64,000 nt of DNA from Plecoglossus altivelis (Eukaryota > Chordata > Actinopteri > Osmeriformes > Plecoglossidae). Below are positions 36,301 through 50,400 of the stretch, piece after piece (position 1 is the first letter of the stretch; every line of letters starts with the position of its first letter). The notes beneath the pieces were generated by a model, which saw nothing but the letters and a program-made list of their open reading frames with translations, was not told the DNA's origin and searched no databases. The stretch is taken from positions 7,337,650 through 7,401,649 of the forward strand of contig BROE01000028.1 in the NCBI GenBank assembly GCA_036571765.1. Reading direction: 5' to 3'. Made by a program: the position numbers and the translations under genes.

Positions 36301-38409
36301 GTGAGTGTGTTCCGCAGGAATCTGTACTGGTGGCGCCCCTATCCAGGCGCAAGGGATTATTCTTCAAATGCGCCCTCCCCCCCTGAGAACTTGTTTTTCG
36401 AATTCAAGGCAAATCGACAATGTCCCACGCGCTGAGAGAGTATGAGTATGCAGGCAACTCGTTAACCGGCCAACGAAAGAGCCTGTTTCGTCCAGTAGCC
36501 GTCCTCTTTACAACGACAGGACCCCCTTCTAGTCCTATTCGGTCGGCTTCAGGAGTATTGGGAGCTATGGTCCTCTCAAGCTGGCAAAAAAAAAAACGGG
36601 GGAGTCAATCTAAATGGGGGAGGAAAAAAGGGGAAGGGGGGGAGGGAGGGTTCCATCTTGTCCTGGGAGGCCATGTTCTAATCCTGAATGAGTTAACAGC
36701 TCTTTCTCTGTCACTTCTCGCACGAGTCACATGAGAGCCATCTGTCCTTCACACCAAAACAAACCCACAGGCTGGTGTCTTAGCGCAGCGCTGCATGTTA
36801 GTCATCCCACACAGCAAGGACAGCATGCACAGCGCTCATCTAGAACAAATTCCGATCTTTTCAGCAGGAAGTTTCGGCGGCAAGACAACAAGTCGTCCTC
36901 CCGAACGGGTCCTCGACATCGTCCTCGACATCGTCCTCGACATCTCGAATGAGGACGAACTGCCAACCTTGAGGATGGGCGTAGCTGGAGTGGCCAGAGC
37001 ATCTGACTGTGGACCTGCAGGTCGCAGGTTTTAAATCCCGCCCTGGATGTTTAAAAGGATCAACTGAATTAGGAGTGCAGCAGATGTAAGGCACAAATAG
37101 CCTGTTTCTCCTGGTCTTTAAAAGCAGGGCCCTGGTCTGGCCTTGGGCTCAAGTTGTGACAAATGGGTAGTTTGTCACTTCAGTGTCTTGTGGCCTTCCC
37201 CCATCCACATGCAGTGTTATTAGAGTGACGTGGTGCTCCTCCTCCACTCCCCCTGGGGCAGCCTGAAAGGACCCATTGTAGCGAGGGGGGCTCCACCTGA
37301 CACACCCAGCCGGCAGAGAGGCCTGGCCTGGACAGAGGACACAGCACTCAATGCCTGGAATTATGAAGGGGCAGGGCACAATGTCCCAAAACAACTCTAA
37401 GCCTAACACTCTCTCTGTCTTTCTACGTCTCTCGCTCGGTCTCTTACTCTGTCTTCCTCTTTACGTCTCTCTCTGTGTGTCTCTCTCTGCGTCTCTCTTT
37501 GTCTTCCTCTCCGCGTCTCTCTCTGTCACCATTCCAGCAAGATACAACACTGCAAGTTTTATACTTAGGTAAAGTTGAGTCATTTCCCAAGTCTAAATCA
37601 TAACGCCCTGCGACACAGCTTAAGACAGCCCTGTGCAGAGGACACTTAAGATGATGAACATTCGGCCGGGAACCAAACTCAGAGACGGACTGCTGGGTTC
37701 TAGTAATGGAAAAATCCATATTGTAAATCACATTTTAATTCAGAATTATTTCACCGGGGTCCGACTGCACCCAGACGTCAAAACAAACCTGGCTAAGGTC
37801 ATTTCTCCGCCCTTTCTGATATAAGCTTTAAAAAAAAGACTGTTTGAAGAAAGAAGGTTCAAGTCATTCAGGTTGTGTTTCTTGGGGACTAAGGTTAACT
37901 CTGGGTCTCCAAGTTCCAAAAGAACATATTAAATATTATTAAAAAACCCACCCCTAACCCGAGTGCAGGAGGAAGTCTATAATCCCCACCACGTGATGCC
38001 GTGTACGAATCAATAAACCTCCCTGTTTCTTTTCAGCAGCATGCTTCTCTCTCTCTCGGAGCTACAGTCTGAACCTTGTCGTGGAATGCGTCAGAGAGGG
38101 ATGTGGACACACGAACCAGCACCTCTGCCTGAAGTAGGTGTTCTGGACACGCTGCCTTCCCGTTTCCCGCAGTGGACAGAGGGAGTCCGTCTGGAACCAC
38201 CACACGGTCGGGAAATAAAACCCTTTATCACCCTCCTACAACTGTACTGTACGTGCTCCCAAAAACGGAGGAAAGGTGATTTCCATAACCGAGGTGTTTT
38301 GGGTTGTGAAACGATGGACTCAAATACAGCTACGTATACAGAGAAACGTCTACTGAATGAACTGGCGTTGAAATCCTCCGAACGCAGATCAGACAAGGTA
38401 ACTACCCTC

Positions 38410-38440
<31 letters not shown>

Positions 38441-41400
38441 CAGCACACACACGCCAGCACACACACACCTGGGGGTTATCATCACAATGTGACAACAGCC
38501 TTTCTTCCGCAAAAACGGAACTATCCATAATTGAAAGCAATTAATCACGGAGGATTGACCAGTGCTGCTGAAAATCTCCTCCATTTGTTCGGGCGTTTGG
38601 CTCCCTGGCCGGGCCTGGATTACAGCTAGTGATTTGTAGCCTTTCTGGTGCTGTGCCAAGATTCATCAATTCTACTGGAGGATTAAGTCGGAAGACAGCA
38701 GACTGGCCCACACACAGTCTGGACTCAGGATACACATGCAGACAGACACACACACACACTCTCTCTCTCACACAGGCTTGTTAACAGCATGCTCGTAGTG
38801 GGTTCGTACTCTTCTGGGACTTGGGGGATGTTATCACCCCTGGCCTGAAAATACCCAGATCGTCCAGGAAGCCAACCTACAGTGCTGTCTAACTCTGCAT
38901 CCATCCCAGCACACCATTACGCTGCCACAGGGATTACTGCTCAAGTTCATAACCGGCATCGGAGATTTAGTGACGCATCCAACCACATTTTGAATATCTG
39001 GAGCAGGGCAATACTCAAATAATGAATTGTGTCGTGTGATATTTTGTGTAAAAAAGAAGGGAGGTCAAATCCTTAGGAGCCTCATTAGGCCATGTGCATC
39101 TGTGTGTGTGTATCTGTGTGTGTGTGTGCATCTGTGTGTGTGTGTGCATCTGTGAGTGTGTGTGCGCGCGCATCTGTCTGTGTGTGTGTGCATCTGTATG
39201 TGTGTGTGTGTGCATCTGTGTGTGTGTGCGTGTGCGCGCGCATCTGTCTGTGTATGTGCATGTGTGTGTGTGTGTGTGTGTGCATCTGTGTATGTGTGTG
39301 CTTGCATCTGTGTGTATATGTGTGTGTGTGTGTGTCTCTCTCTCTCCCCCAGCCTACCTGTAGATGGAGGCCTGATCAGGTCCATGATGACTGAGTCGGC
39401 TCCCTTGGTGTAGACGGTGATCTGATTGGTCAGCGGATGGCGCACCACCACTGACATGCGCTTCCTGGTGGCGTCGAATCCCAGCGTGTGCAGCAACTCA
39501 AAGCTCAGCTTCCCCAGGTGAGGCAGCTCCACGGTCACCTGATCTGGAAGGCGGCCAACCAGGGAGCACTTGTAGGCTCTCGCCGCATACACCAGCGCCG
39601 CCTCATCCGGAGACTCTGCCTCGTAGCGAAGCTCGCCTTCCTCGATAGGCGCCGGTTTGGCGTCATAGGAGGGGGGGGCGGGGCTGAAGGCGTTGGCGTC
39701 CGGTCCTTCGCCACCGCCGCCCTCCCCCTCGTCCAGTTTGGTGAGCGTGGTCTCCGAGGAGGGCGAGGGCATGGCACTGGACACGCCCCTGCGGCCGGAG
39801 CGCTCGCCCAGCAGGCTGGAGGAGCTGCTGTTGTTGGAGGCGGAGGTGAGCCGGCTGGGGGTGAAGCGCTTGATGAAGTCCTCGATGGTCTTCACCGGAC
39901 TCTTCAACTCGAACCTCATCCTCACCTACAGGAGGAGGGGGGAGAGAGAGAGAGGGAGAGAGAGAGAGAGAAACGGTTCAAATCCAACCTCCTTGGACCC
40001 AATTAAAACTCAGAGAACGTCAACACCCAGGTGTATCGGCCAGGCTGCCCAACATCTGCAGAGGAAGAGAGAGAAACCCCACCTACAAAGTCCTCAAGGT
40101 CGTTCTTCTCCACTCACACAGCGATGGAACCTGATACCCAGTTATTGTTCATCTACTCTTCTTCCAGAGCCTCCCTCCCTCCCTCCCTCCAGACTCCACA
40201 GTCACACCAAGAGGTGGTTACTGGTCTGGGTTAGAGCCCATGTGTTCCCCCACACATGGGGATATGATCCTGTCTCCTGAGCTCCAGTCCAGCCAGCACA
40301 CCTCCTGACTGGAGAACCCTAAACACCTCACTCCGAGGCGGGGGAGCACGACGGCACAGTCGGCCCCCTCCGCTTCTCTCCCGGAGGACGCCGGCAGCAG
40401 AACTCAGATATTAATCATTCAGCTGGCTTGCGTGTAAGGCGATGGCAAAAAAAAAAAAAAGAAACTCAGGCAATTAGAAAAGAGACATGGGAAAAGATAG
40501 AAGAGAAACTGAGAGGGTCGAAGTACAGCTTCTAAACCAGCAGCATTCATAAACAACGGTTTCCACTCGTGCAACCAAATATTTTAACGTTTCATTTCCT
40601 TCTTATTTTGACATGCTTTGGGATATTCTTAGCATCCATGAGAGGCCTCTTGTCAGTACAAACATCATTGTTTAGGGGGCACAGGTAGGAACGTTCAGGA
40701 AACAACATTGAAACCTCCACACAAACACATCGGTGAGGCAGTAGAGATATGAAGGTGTTGGATGAGAAGGGGACTGGCACACAGATGAGGCAGGAGCTGG
40801 ACTACACAGCTGGACAGGATATGACCTAACCCTGACAGTGGGACCACACCTAGGCTTCCAGGAACCAACTCTGACACACACACACACACACGCCCAACCA
40901 GACGGACAAACGAACAGACAAGATGCACACATTGGTCATGCTGGTACTGGAACACACCCAGATTTATGAACACTACACAACACTGCAAACTGGCCGAATG
41001 TGCTGTTTTTTCCCCTACAGATGCAATCAATATTGTCACATGCCTCATATGTCAATAATATACATGCCCCCCCCCCCCCCCCCCNGGGAAGAGAGGATGG
41101 GGAGGGATGGAAGGGGGTTGACGGATGGAGGACGAGGGGGGCAGAAGGACGAGGACCAGATTGGAAGGGGTGAAAAAAAATGGAGGAAGGCAGGCGAAGG
41201 AGGAGGAGAGGAGGGATGAAGGGCAAGATTGGAAGGGGGTAAGGGATGGAGACAGGGAGGCGTGGAGGAGAGATGGGTGGAGGAGGAGAGGCAGGGAAAG
41301 TGGGTGTGGGGGGCTTCACCTTCTGCCTGGGCTGGTTGGGGGACGACACCACCACTGTGTTGCAGATGGTGAGAGCGATGAAGAAGTCGTTGACGTCGCG

Positions 41401-44400
41401 GAGGTCGGAGGGCAGCTGGGAGAGAGGCTGGCTGTGGAAACGCATGAAGTCCATCTGGCTGCTGCCTTCGTTGACCTTGTCCAGGAGCTGAGGGTCAGGA
41501 GTGATGTCCTTCTCCTGCAGGACACAGAGCAAACAGGTCAGACCCTGGGACAACAGACTGACCGAAATAGAGAGAGAGAGAGAGAGACAGACATGAAGGC
41601 AGAGGAAAAGATAAACACCCTGCCCGACAAACAGGCAAACTAACAAAGCAGACAGACAGGCAAAATAACAAGGCTGGCAGACAAGTAAACAGCTATTCAA
41701 CCAACCAGCCAATCAGGTAAACAGCTATTCAACCAACCAGCCTAACAGGTAAACAGCTATTCAACCAACCAGACAGACAGGTAAACAGATAGACAAACAG
41801 ACAGACAGGTAAACAGACAGACAGGACAGCCAGCAGAGAGCAGGGTGTGGTGATGCCAGGGCCGGCAGGCAGACCGACCATGGGGCTGCTGAAGGCAGTG
41901 TGCTTGGACAGGATGCTGGCCCGCTTGGCTTCAGCCCGGCTGCCCGTCCGCCGATGGGACTTGGTGCTCTGGGAGCGCAGCACCACCTTGGCGCTCTGGT
42001 GGCTGGTGACGCTGTCGCGTCTGGGCAGGGTGCCACCGTGGGACACACACTCCTCCTCCTCAGAGTCCAGCTCCTGGTACATGGCTAGTCTACGAGCTGG
42101 AAGAAAGAGGGCGGGGGTGGGGGTGGGGGGTCACACACATACGCACGTGCACATGCACACACGCGCACAAAGAAAAATAAACTCAGGATGCACGCGCGCA
42201 CACACAACTTCCCATCCCACACCGTCACGTATAAACAGATTCCACCTTCAAATTCCATCTCATAAACAGAAGAATCCAACACTAAACAGAACACCGCCCA
42301 TTGTGGCCCATCCATGCCCCATCCATGCCCTCCGGCTTCTCTCAGAAGAAGCTCTCCTTTCTCTCAGGCTTTCATCCGAGGCGACGAGCAGAAATATAAA
42401 CCAGCAACCTGTCGACCCTCAGCCGAGTGCTCACCCCCCTGGGCTACCCCTGACCCCTCGTACCGTTGGCGTCGTGGGAGTACTCCACCCCGGCCACCGT
42501 GCAGCGGCGGAACACCATCTTGTTCTCCGTCAGCGTGCCGGTCTTGTCTGAGAAGATGTACTGCATCTGGCCCAGGTCCTCGGTGATGTTCAGGGCCCGG
42601 CACTGCAGCTGAGAGTCCGTCTCCTCGTCGTACAGGTCCACATCCTGGTGGATGAAGAACACCTGGCAGATCTTCACTATCTCGATGGAAACGAACAGCG
42701 AGATGGGGATCAGCACCTGGAGACGGAGAACAGGGGAGAACGTCGGAACACGAAGAATCAGATGTGAATGGTTCGAATGGTGGTTTGCTAGTTAGACTTG
42801 GAGTACAACAAAGTTTAACCATAGGGTCTAGTTTAGTGGCAGTGCATTTGACTGCAGATCAATAGGTTGCAGATTCATATCCCCCTGTATGTTGTTTTAA
42901 AAGAGCCAAACACCCCCCCCCCTCCCCCGTAAATCTCCACGCCTATCCCTTGGGTATAGGAGGTAACCAATGACAACTGCTGTTCCGAGTGACAGTTGAG
43001 TGCAACCGTGTGGAGATACACAGGAAATGCGGTTACACACCCTGTGTGGTTTTGCTATCTACAGCCTGATGTCTGGGCTCATATACCAGGAGTCCTAACC
43101 AGAACAACTGCAGTAAATAAGATTGTCTTTGAGGGCCATAAATGATTATCTCCATACATTTGCATGCTTTGTTTATGCATTTATACGTCATTGGTTCTGA
43201 TAATCTGGGACCCGGGTGTTCCGTACCTGAAAGACGATGATCATGGTGAGGAAGAGATAGATGGCCGACAGGGCAGGCGATAAGTCGGTTCCCTCAGGAC
43301 TGAGAACGTCAAACACTGGCCTCTTATCTCCATACTGAAACATCCACAATCCGTGACCTGGAACAGCAGCAGAACAAGGTCATTCTACCTTCGCTGTTGG
43401 CAAGTAGAAGATTTAAGCAGAGGTACTGCAAGAAGTTCCTAGAGGAGATTCAGAAGCTCTCCAGCAACTAAAATAACAAAAGCATCCCAAATAAGATCGT
43501 TCATTTCTAGTCATTTTCTACTGTTTATTCCTGTCAGGGATTGCAGTGCCGCTTGTTCCCATTAGGGGTCGCGGGTGACTGGAGCCTTTCCCTGTGACTC
43601 TGGGCCTTAGGCGGGGTACACCCTGGACTGGGGCCAGCGAGTTATAGACCACTCCCCCCCCCACACACACACACACACACACAAATAAGCTGGTTGTAAA
43701 CATTTTTGAAATATTGTTTAAATTCAACAACATTTTCTAGGAAGGAAAAACAGTTGGTGATGTTGCCGTTTCCAAGCCAGTGGTAAAACATGTCAAATCT
43801 CAGAACCAAAAGACAGATCTCAACTCTCAAATCATCTACCCTCATCAAGAATCCCAAATAAATGCACATATCTTTTCCACTGCATACGCTTCCAGTTCCA
43901 AATCCCCATTTCCATTGGAGTATACCTCCCCCCCCACCGTTTTACACAATCGCATGCTTGGGAACGCCTTGCCATAAACGAGATCGGCTGACTTTCCGGA
44001 GGTCGTCCCGACCTGTGGAGACACCTACCGATGGCAGCCAGGAGACACATGATCAGCAGGATGATGACGCACCAGAACACGTCCACGTTCATCTGCCTCT
44101 CCAGCTTGCTGCGCTTGTAACGCGGCCCGTTGTTGTTCAGCATGGCTTTGGTCTCGTGACCTGGGAGAAACCTGGGAGTTAGGAGACCTTCGCAGAGGCT
44201 GGCAGGTGAAGGTGGGGCTGGATGGCAGGGTGGAGGGGGGGTGGATGGCAGGTGGAGGGGGTGGATGGCAGGTGGAGGAGGTGGATGGCAGGTGGAGGGG
44301 GTGGATGGCAGGTGGAGGGGTTAGATGGTAGGTGGAGGGGGTGGATGGTAGGTGGAGGGGGTGGATGGCAGGTGGAGGGGGTGGATGGCAGGTGGAGGGG

Positions 44401-47400
44401 GTGGATGGTAGGTGGAGGGGGTGGATGGCAGGTGGAGGGGTTAGATGGTAGGTGGAGGGGGTGGATGGTAGGTGGAGGAGGTGGATGGCAGGTGGAGGGG
44501 TTAGATGGCAAACACCACCAAGACATAGCGTCGATGTGTCTTTGGAGAGGCAGCTGGGTACGATGGCCGGGCCATCCTACACAGCACTACTGGGGGCTTC
44601 AAGGCCCCAACAGCAAACAAGAGCAAGCATCTAACACAACAGCAGCCCTTTCCTAGGATCGCTGAGCTGAGCTATCCCATCTCGCCCCACCAATCACGGG
44701 TGAAATTGAAACTCCAAGGCTAATCTGAAGGAGGAAACACTCGATGTGACTCGTCCAATCACAGGCAACGCTCAGGAAAGATACCTTGACACGCTCTCTG
44801 GGTTTCATGACGAGGAGATCCCCTAGGTCTGCATTACTGCTGGGGCAGCTCTCTCTGGCTGAGGGATGGGAGCCAACCTGGCAACCCTCCATCCCCCAAA
44901 CCCCCATCATGCTCACCTTAACATCCTAGACTTAAAACACACACAAATCAGGACGCTTTATAGAAAGCGTCACAAGTCCAGAATCCCACATTAGCCGTAA
45001 CGACCCGTCGGACCTGCGGGCTGGTTCAAACAGCTCTGAGAGTAAAGCTTCCCGGATAAGAAGTCAAATGCAAATGGAAGAGATTTCAACAAGAGCCAAA
45101 TGTTCTACGCCCCTGGTGCAGAAAGGCTAAGCTTTTAACGTCAGCCCCTAATCCCATTACTAAATCAAGGATTACATCTGTGTTAGTTAAATAGCCCACA
45201 AGTGTTAGTTTGGAGCGCTGTTTAATCGCCTGCTTCTTCCCAGTGGGTCTGCTGGTGAAGAGGCTCCGTCAGCATGTTTAGCTACATCAGAGGATGGGCA
45301 GGGGGAGTGGTACAGCCTTTTGGTGGACGGTAGCCAGACTGACACGGAGGTCAGCAGGAATTGACAACCGTGACCCTGGGCTCTCTGAGCGCGGACCCCG
45401 TGTCCACAGCCACACGGCGATGGCCCAGCCACCAAAATGGGTCATAGTTCGACAGTCAGACATCTCCATGGTTCTCCAGCAAGTGCAGAGTTGTGACGTG
45501 AATGCCAGAGGCTCAGTGAAGTTACCCAGGAGTACGGCCGTTACACAAACACAGCAACAACCCACCCACCCACACCACCCCACACACACACGCTCAGCAT
45601 GGCAACGGAACCATGGCAGCATCTGGTCCCCATCAACGCTGGGAATAAATGTCAAAATCATGGGGCTCCAGGTTAGCAGCCTGGCCAGAGCCCTCCATAA
45701 CCCCACAGTCAGACAGAGGACTCCCTCCACAGTCAGACAGAGGACTCCCTCCACAGTCAGACAGAGGACTCCCTCCACAGTCAGACAGAGGACTACCTCC
45801 ACAGTCAGACAGAGGACTACCTCCACAGTCAGACAGAGGACTACCTCCACAGTCAGACAGAGGACTACCTCCACAGTCAGACAGAGGACTCCCTCCACAG
45901 TCAGACAGAGGACTCCCTCCACAGTCAGACAGAGGACTCCCTCCACAGTCAGACAGAGGACTCCCTCCATAGCCCCACAGTCAGACAGAGGACTCCCTCC
46001 ATAGCCCCACAGTCAGACAGAGGACTCCCTCCACAGTCAGACAGAGGACTCCCTCCATAGCCCCACATCAACACCCTGACACCAGGCTTGAAGACAGCCT
46101 GAGGTAGTTCACCAGACCACTGCAAGCAACAGGCAGGCTGACGCCTTACTGCAGCGACCTGGGTTCAGAATCCAGCCTGGGCTTTTAGCTGCATGTCCTT
46201 TTCTCCCTGCAACTCCCAGTCACACTTCCCTTAAAACTGTCCAAAAAGAATGACAAAATGCTCCAAATACATATATCAAATAAGGAGACATTTGAGAGAG
46301 AACACCGCATGAACCAACATACGTAGTCCTCGCAGCACATTATCGGTCCCACAGCAACACAGCTTCTCCTCAAACTTCCTGCACTGTTGCAACCTCTGAC
46401 CTTCTAAGGCAGGGAGACCCCGGTTGCTAACGAGACGCCCTCCTAAACGCGAGGACGTAAGAGTTGAGGGAGACAGACTTGACCGCTTCTAGAAATGTGC
46501 TGGCATAGAGTTACTGGGGTAATTATGCGCTATAATAGAGTTGGGGAGCCATCTGAATAATGCTAGTGCAAGTAAAATGCAAAGCACAGCCCTGTGAGGA
46601 CACTATTAAACTTCGGTTTGTGGGTCAAAAACACCCATTCATCCAGGAACTTAGATTTGACTGGTTAATGAGCTTTTAACTAGGATGGGCTCCACAGGAC
46701 AGAGAGATTTGAAAGCATTACCACCCACTAGGAGTTATTACGATGAAGAAAAAAAATCAACCCAATGATCAAAACTACAATTAACCCTGATAACAAATGA
46801 TTATGGCTGAATCAAGCTTTTTGTGCAATTAACAGGCACCGGCGTGTGGATGACAAATTACACCGCGTGGAAAATTTAATTATACTCACATGTAACCACG
46901 GAAACGGTTCAGGTCGTTGTTTGGTTTCTCGCATTCAATTACGCTGTTGTACTTCGAAGGGTCAAAGTCACAATCCTGCAAGAACAGACTACGTTTAGTG
47001 ATTCGGTCCTTAAGAAGAACAGACACCTGGACTGGAGAGCGCATTCATGCATCAGCAATCTTTAGAGTAGGTGACAAAATTAATAAAAATGGAGAAATTA
47101 CCCACTAAGTAGGCCAATGGATTCTTGCCACCAGTGTGTGAATGGCAAAACAAACTTTTTCGGTGGGTTTCAGAACATTGACAGAGCTGTTAAAGTGCTT
47201 TTGTTTGCGGAGTGCGAGTTAACAAGTAGAGCCTCTCACTAAGTCCATTAGCTCTCATCCACATCCCATGTGGATTTAGGTTCAAGGTCAAAGGTATAAA
47301 ATGCAGTCGGCGCAGTTAGGATTTAGCATCCAGGAATCGTGTCCTTCTGCTGCCTGTGTTCTGGAAACATGCCAGAGATGAGAGAGACTGCTTCACACCT

Positions 47401-50400
47401 GGGTGTTGTGTCTGGGCTTTGGCAGACTGCTGGAACTGGCCAATCAGACCACCAGCTGAACACACCAACCCAAAAAACAAACACCCTTTCCATTCCACAA
47501 AACACACGAGCTTGAAAAAAAAAGGAAGAATCAGTAAACCTATTTCCCCTCCTCACTTCCACCATCCTCCCCTCTGCTTGAGTTTAAACTGCTAATCAAG
47601 GCCAGGCAAGCTTCGCCATTTTAGTTTGTTAACGAGTCTTAATTTTAAAAATAGTGTTTTGGAATAGAAATTGTGTGTTTCTGGTCAGCAAAATTATATT
47701 TATCATAGCAACTCACACCGTTTGCTTTATTACGCAGAAATTATGTTGCGGAGACTCCCAAGGACATATACCGTATCCTATCCACATACATCTGACCGGG
47801 TTTAGAAGCCGGGAACTGGGAGCCCAGAGTCGCAGTTCTCACCAGGTCGAGGAAGCTGCGGACGACCTGTCTCTGCTTGAGGTTGGTCTCTCCGTCCAGG
47901 GTGGCGGTCTCGATGTGGCACAGCCGATCCGGGTCGCTGGAGCTGAGTAGCAGGACGTCGGCAGGAAGGATCTCGTTACAGCGTAGCCTGATAAAGTCTC
48001 CCACCCGCACCTCCTTCCAGAACTTCTCCACGTACCGCCTCTCCGGTCTTCCGCAGGAAACAGAACAACGATGACCACGAACCCACAGTGAGAGATAGAA
48101 ATCAGCCGGTTACACTTGTGGGTTTTATCATAGGGAACAATAGGAGAATGAGATGCCTTTTGCTTTTGTTTACATCTTGTTCTATTTAATTCGCATTATG
48201 ATATTCCGATGGAAGGATAACAACAAGGATGTGAAAGACAACCGCAGCTGACATGGGCAACTCCACAAATACCATGGGCCAGATTCCTGGGCTGACACAA
48301 ACGTTCGCAAGGCTCCGGTCAAACATCTGCTAACCTGCTCTCTCCCACCAGCCAGCAGCAACATGGGATTATTCTACTGGAGTGATCCTAACACACTGGT
48401 TGAACATGAACCAAGATCCTCTGTGGGGTTAGAGATAGTAGGAGGATCCTACCCTACAACAGGAAGTCTCCCACCCACATGACTCTATACATTGTCTCTC
48501 AGACAAGAAGAAGCTTGTTGGAAGGAATCGTTTCCCCTCGACCAAGGCTAGCTATATATAGAAGCAGTCTGGGTTGCACGGCAGAATAAATAGACTCTCC
48601 AAACCACACAAGTTCATACAATGACTGTTTCACCACCAAGTGTGTTTTCCCCTTAAAAAACAGATGTCTCGATCCAGTCCGCTAAATAGGTGATAGCTGC
48701 GGCCCGCGTCTCAATCCGCCATTAGAAACGGGCTGCAAACGGGCTGATAAGAACGCCCCGAAAGATATTTCATTATATACGGGAGGGATACATTTCTAAA
48801 CGTTTCAAATATTCCTGATAGCGAGATTGCTAAATAATGCATTCCCCTACAGATATGGTAGCAGCCTGAGACCAGCCCACAAGAGATGGAAGAGTGTAAA
48901 ACCCTCTGAATTAGTTATGTATTAATTCGCATATCTCCCTCTGCATTAAAAGCTCCCACGATCAACCATCAGCTCTGTGCCGGCTTTCCTCTCTCCCTCT
49001 TCAAGAACATGAAGAGGCTTCCTAAAGGGTATGAAGTATCGGCATAAATGGATCTCAATGTGTACGAGCATGGTGGTAAACAATAGTGTCGCTTACATAA
49101 CCCGTCTCCCAGACTTCTGCTAATGTTCCAGATATGCTATTTCAAACGGCGCCTCAAGATCTTTAATACCGGCATTCGGTTTCGGGTCGAACGTCACGAC
49201 CACATCTTTACGCTCGGCAAATGGAACAACGTCATCAGATGATAACAAGGCCACAGATTTGAGGCAGATTTGGTACATTGCACAAGATATTAGTTCCTTA
49301 GATACCACGTCCCCCCCCCCCTTCCCCTACTTCAAAGAAGATACCAAAGGTGATACCAGCCAATACTTCAGAACAAATTAGTAAATGATTCACCAAGTGG
49401 TGTGTCAATAAAGGAAATTGTGTGAATTGACAATGAAGACAAATGACTGTACATGTTCGTGAATGACAGTGATAACAACAGCATTCTGAACGGTCAACAA
49501 CTCATCTACCGTAAGAGTGACAGAACCATCAGCACCATCGTATTGGCAAGTGAAGTGCAGTGTTCAGTTATGAATGTAAATCCCTTCAAAAAGAGAGATA
49601 TTCAAAAATGCAAAACCACATCTCTCAGCCCTGCAGTAGTTCACCTCAACAGAGCCACGCTTGACAACAAACCTACTCTAGTAGCCAACAGGCCCAAGAC
49701 TGCCCTTTGTCAACTTTTGTGAGGGACTTGAACCATTTCATATACCCCTATTCTGTTCAATTCTCCTTCATCCTACGTTGGTAGTTAAGGTTTTGAAGCC
49801 ATGTCATTAAGGCACTCTGTACTGTGAACAGGAAATGGCAACAAAGCTCTGTAGCGGAGAAAATTGCATTCTTGTTTCTCCATCTTACAGCTAAAGAACA
49901 AAAGGATGAATATTCAAAACACCTCAAGAAACAGTTGAAAATCATAAACCCGTTAACAAGGGATGAAATACTGTTCATTTTGAATTCAAATCGGAGCTTC
50001 GAACAACGCAGAACCTTGTTCACCAGCAGACCACTTTAAACACTATCATTTGCAGGAAACACAGGAAATGTTAGGTGGGGGACAGTTTTGTTGGGCTTCA
50101 TGTAAAATTCTATTGTTTCTTAACTACTTAAGGAGTTCTGGCAATCACAACATCTTCCAACAGTAGGCTTCAGCCTGGGAAACAAGGCAGTTTGTCACTC
50201 CATGTTGCCTCAGAGACAAATAAAAGCAATACCTCTGTGAAATAGCCCAACTGTGAAGTACCAGCCATGAAAGACTGACAAAACTACAGCAGAGATTTAA
50301 AAAAAGTCATCTCGCAAAACATCAACAACTTGTATCACAAATTGTCACGTGCTGCGCAGAAACATACTTTGGATTATTTGCTGATATCTGAGCACTTAGG

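Noticed and set aside
39065..39357. His/Thr-rich extension of the atp10a exon 10 reading frame
   Set aside because: Exon 10 ends at a clean gtaggc donor (39352-39357); the extension translates the GT microsatellite in the intron.
44179..44656. Pro/His-rich and Gly/Trp-rich ORFs
   Set aside because: Translations of the 20-bp minisatellite on both strands.
45287..46004. Repeat protein with VEGVLCLT or RQRTPST units
   Set aside because: The 24-bp minisatellite is a multiple of 3 and therefore open in several frames; no other evidence for a gene.
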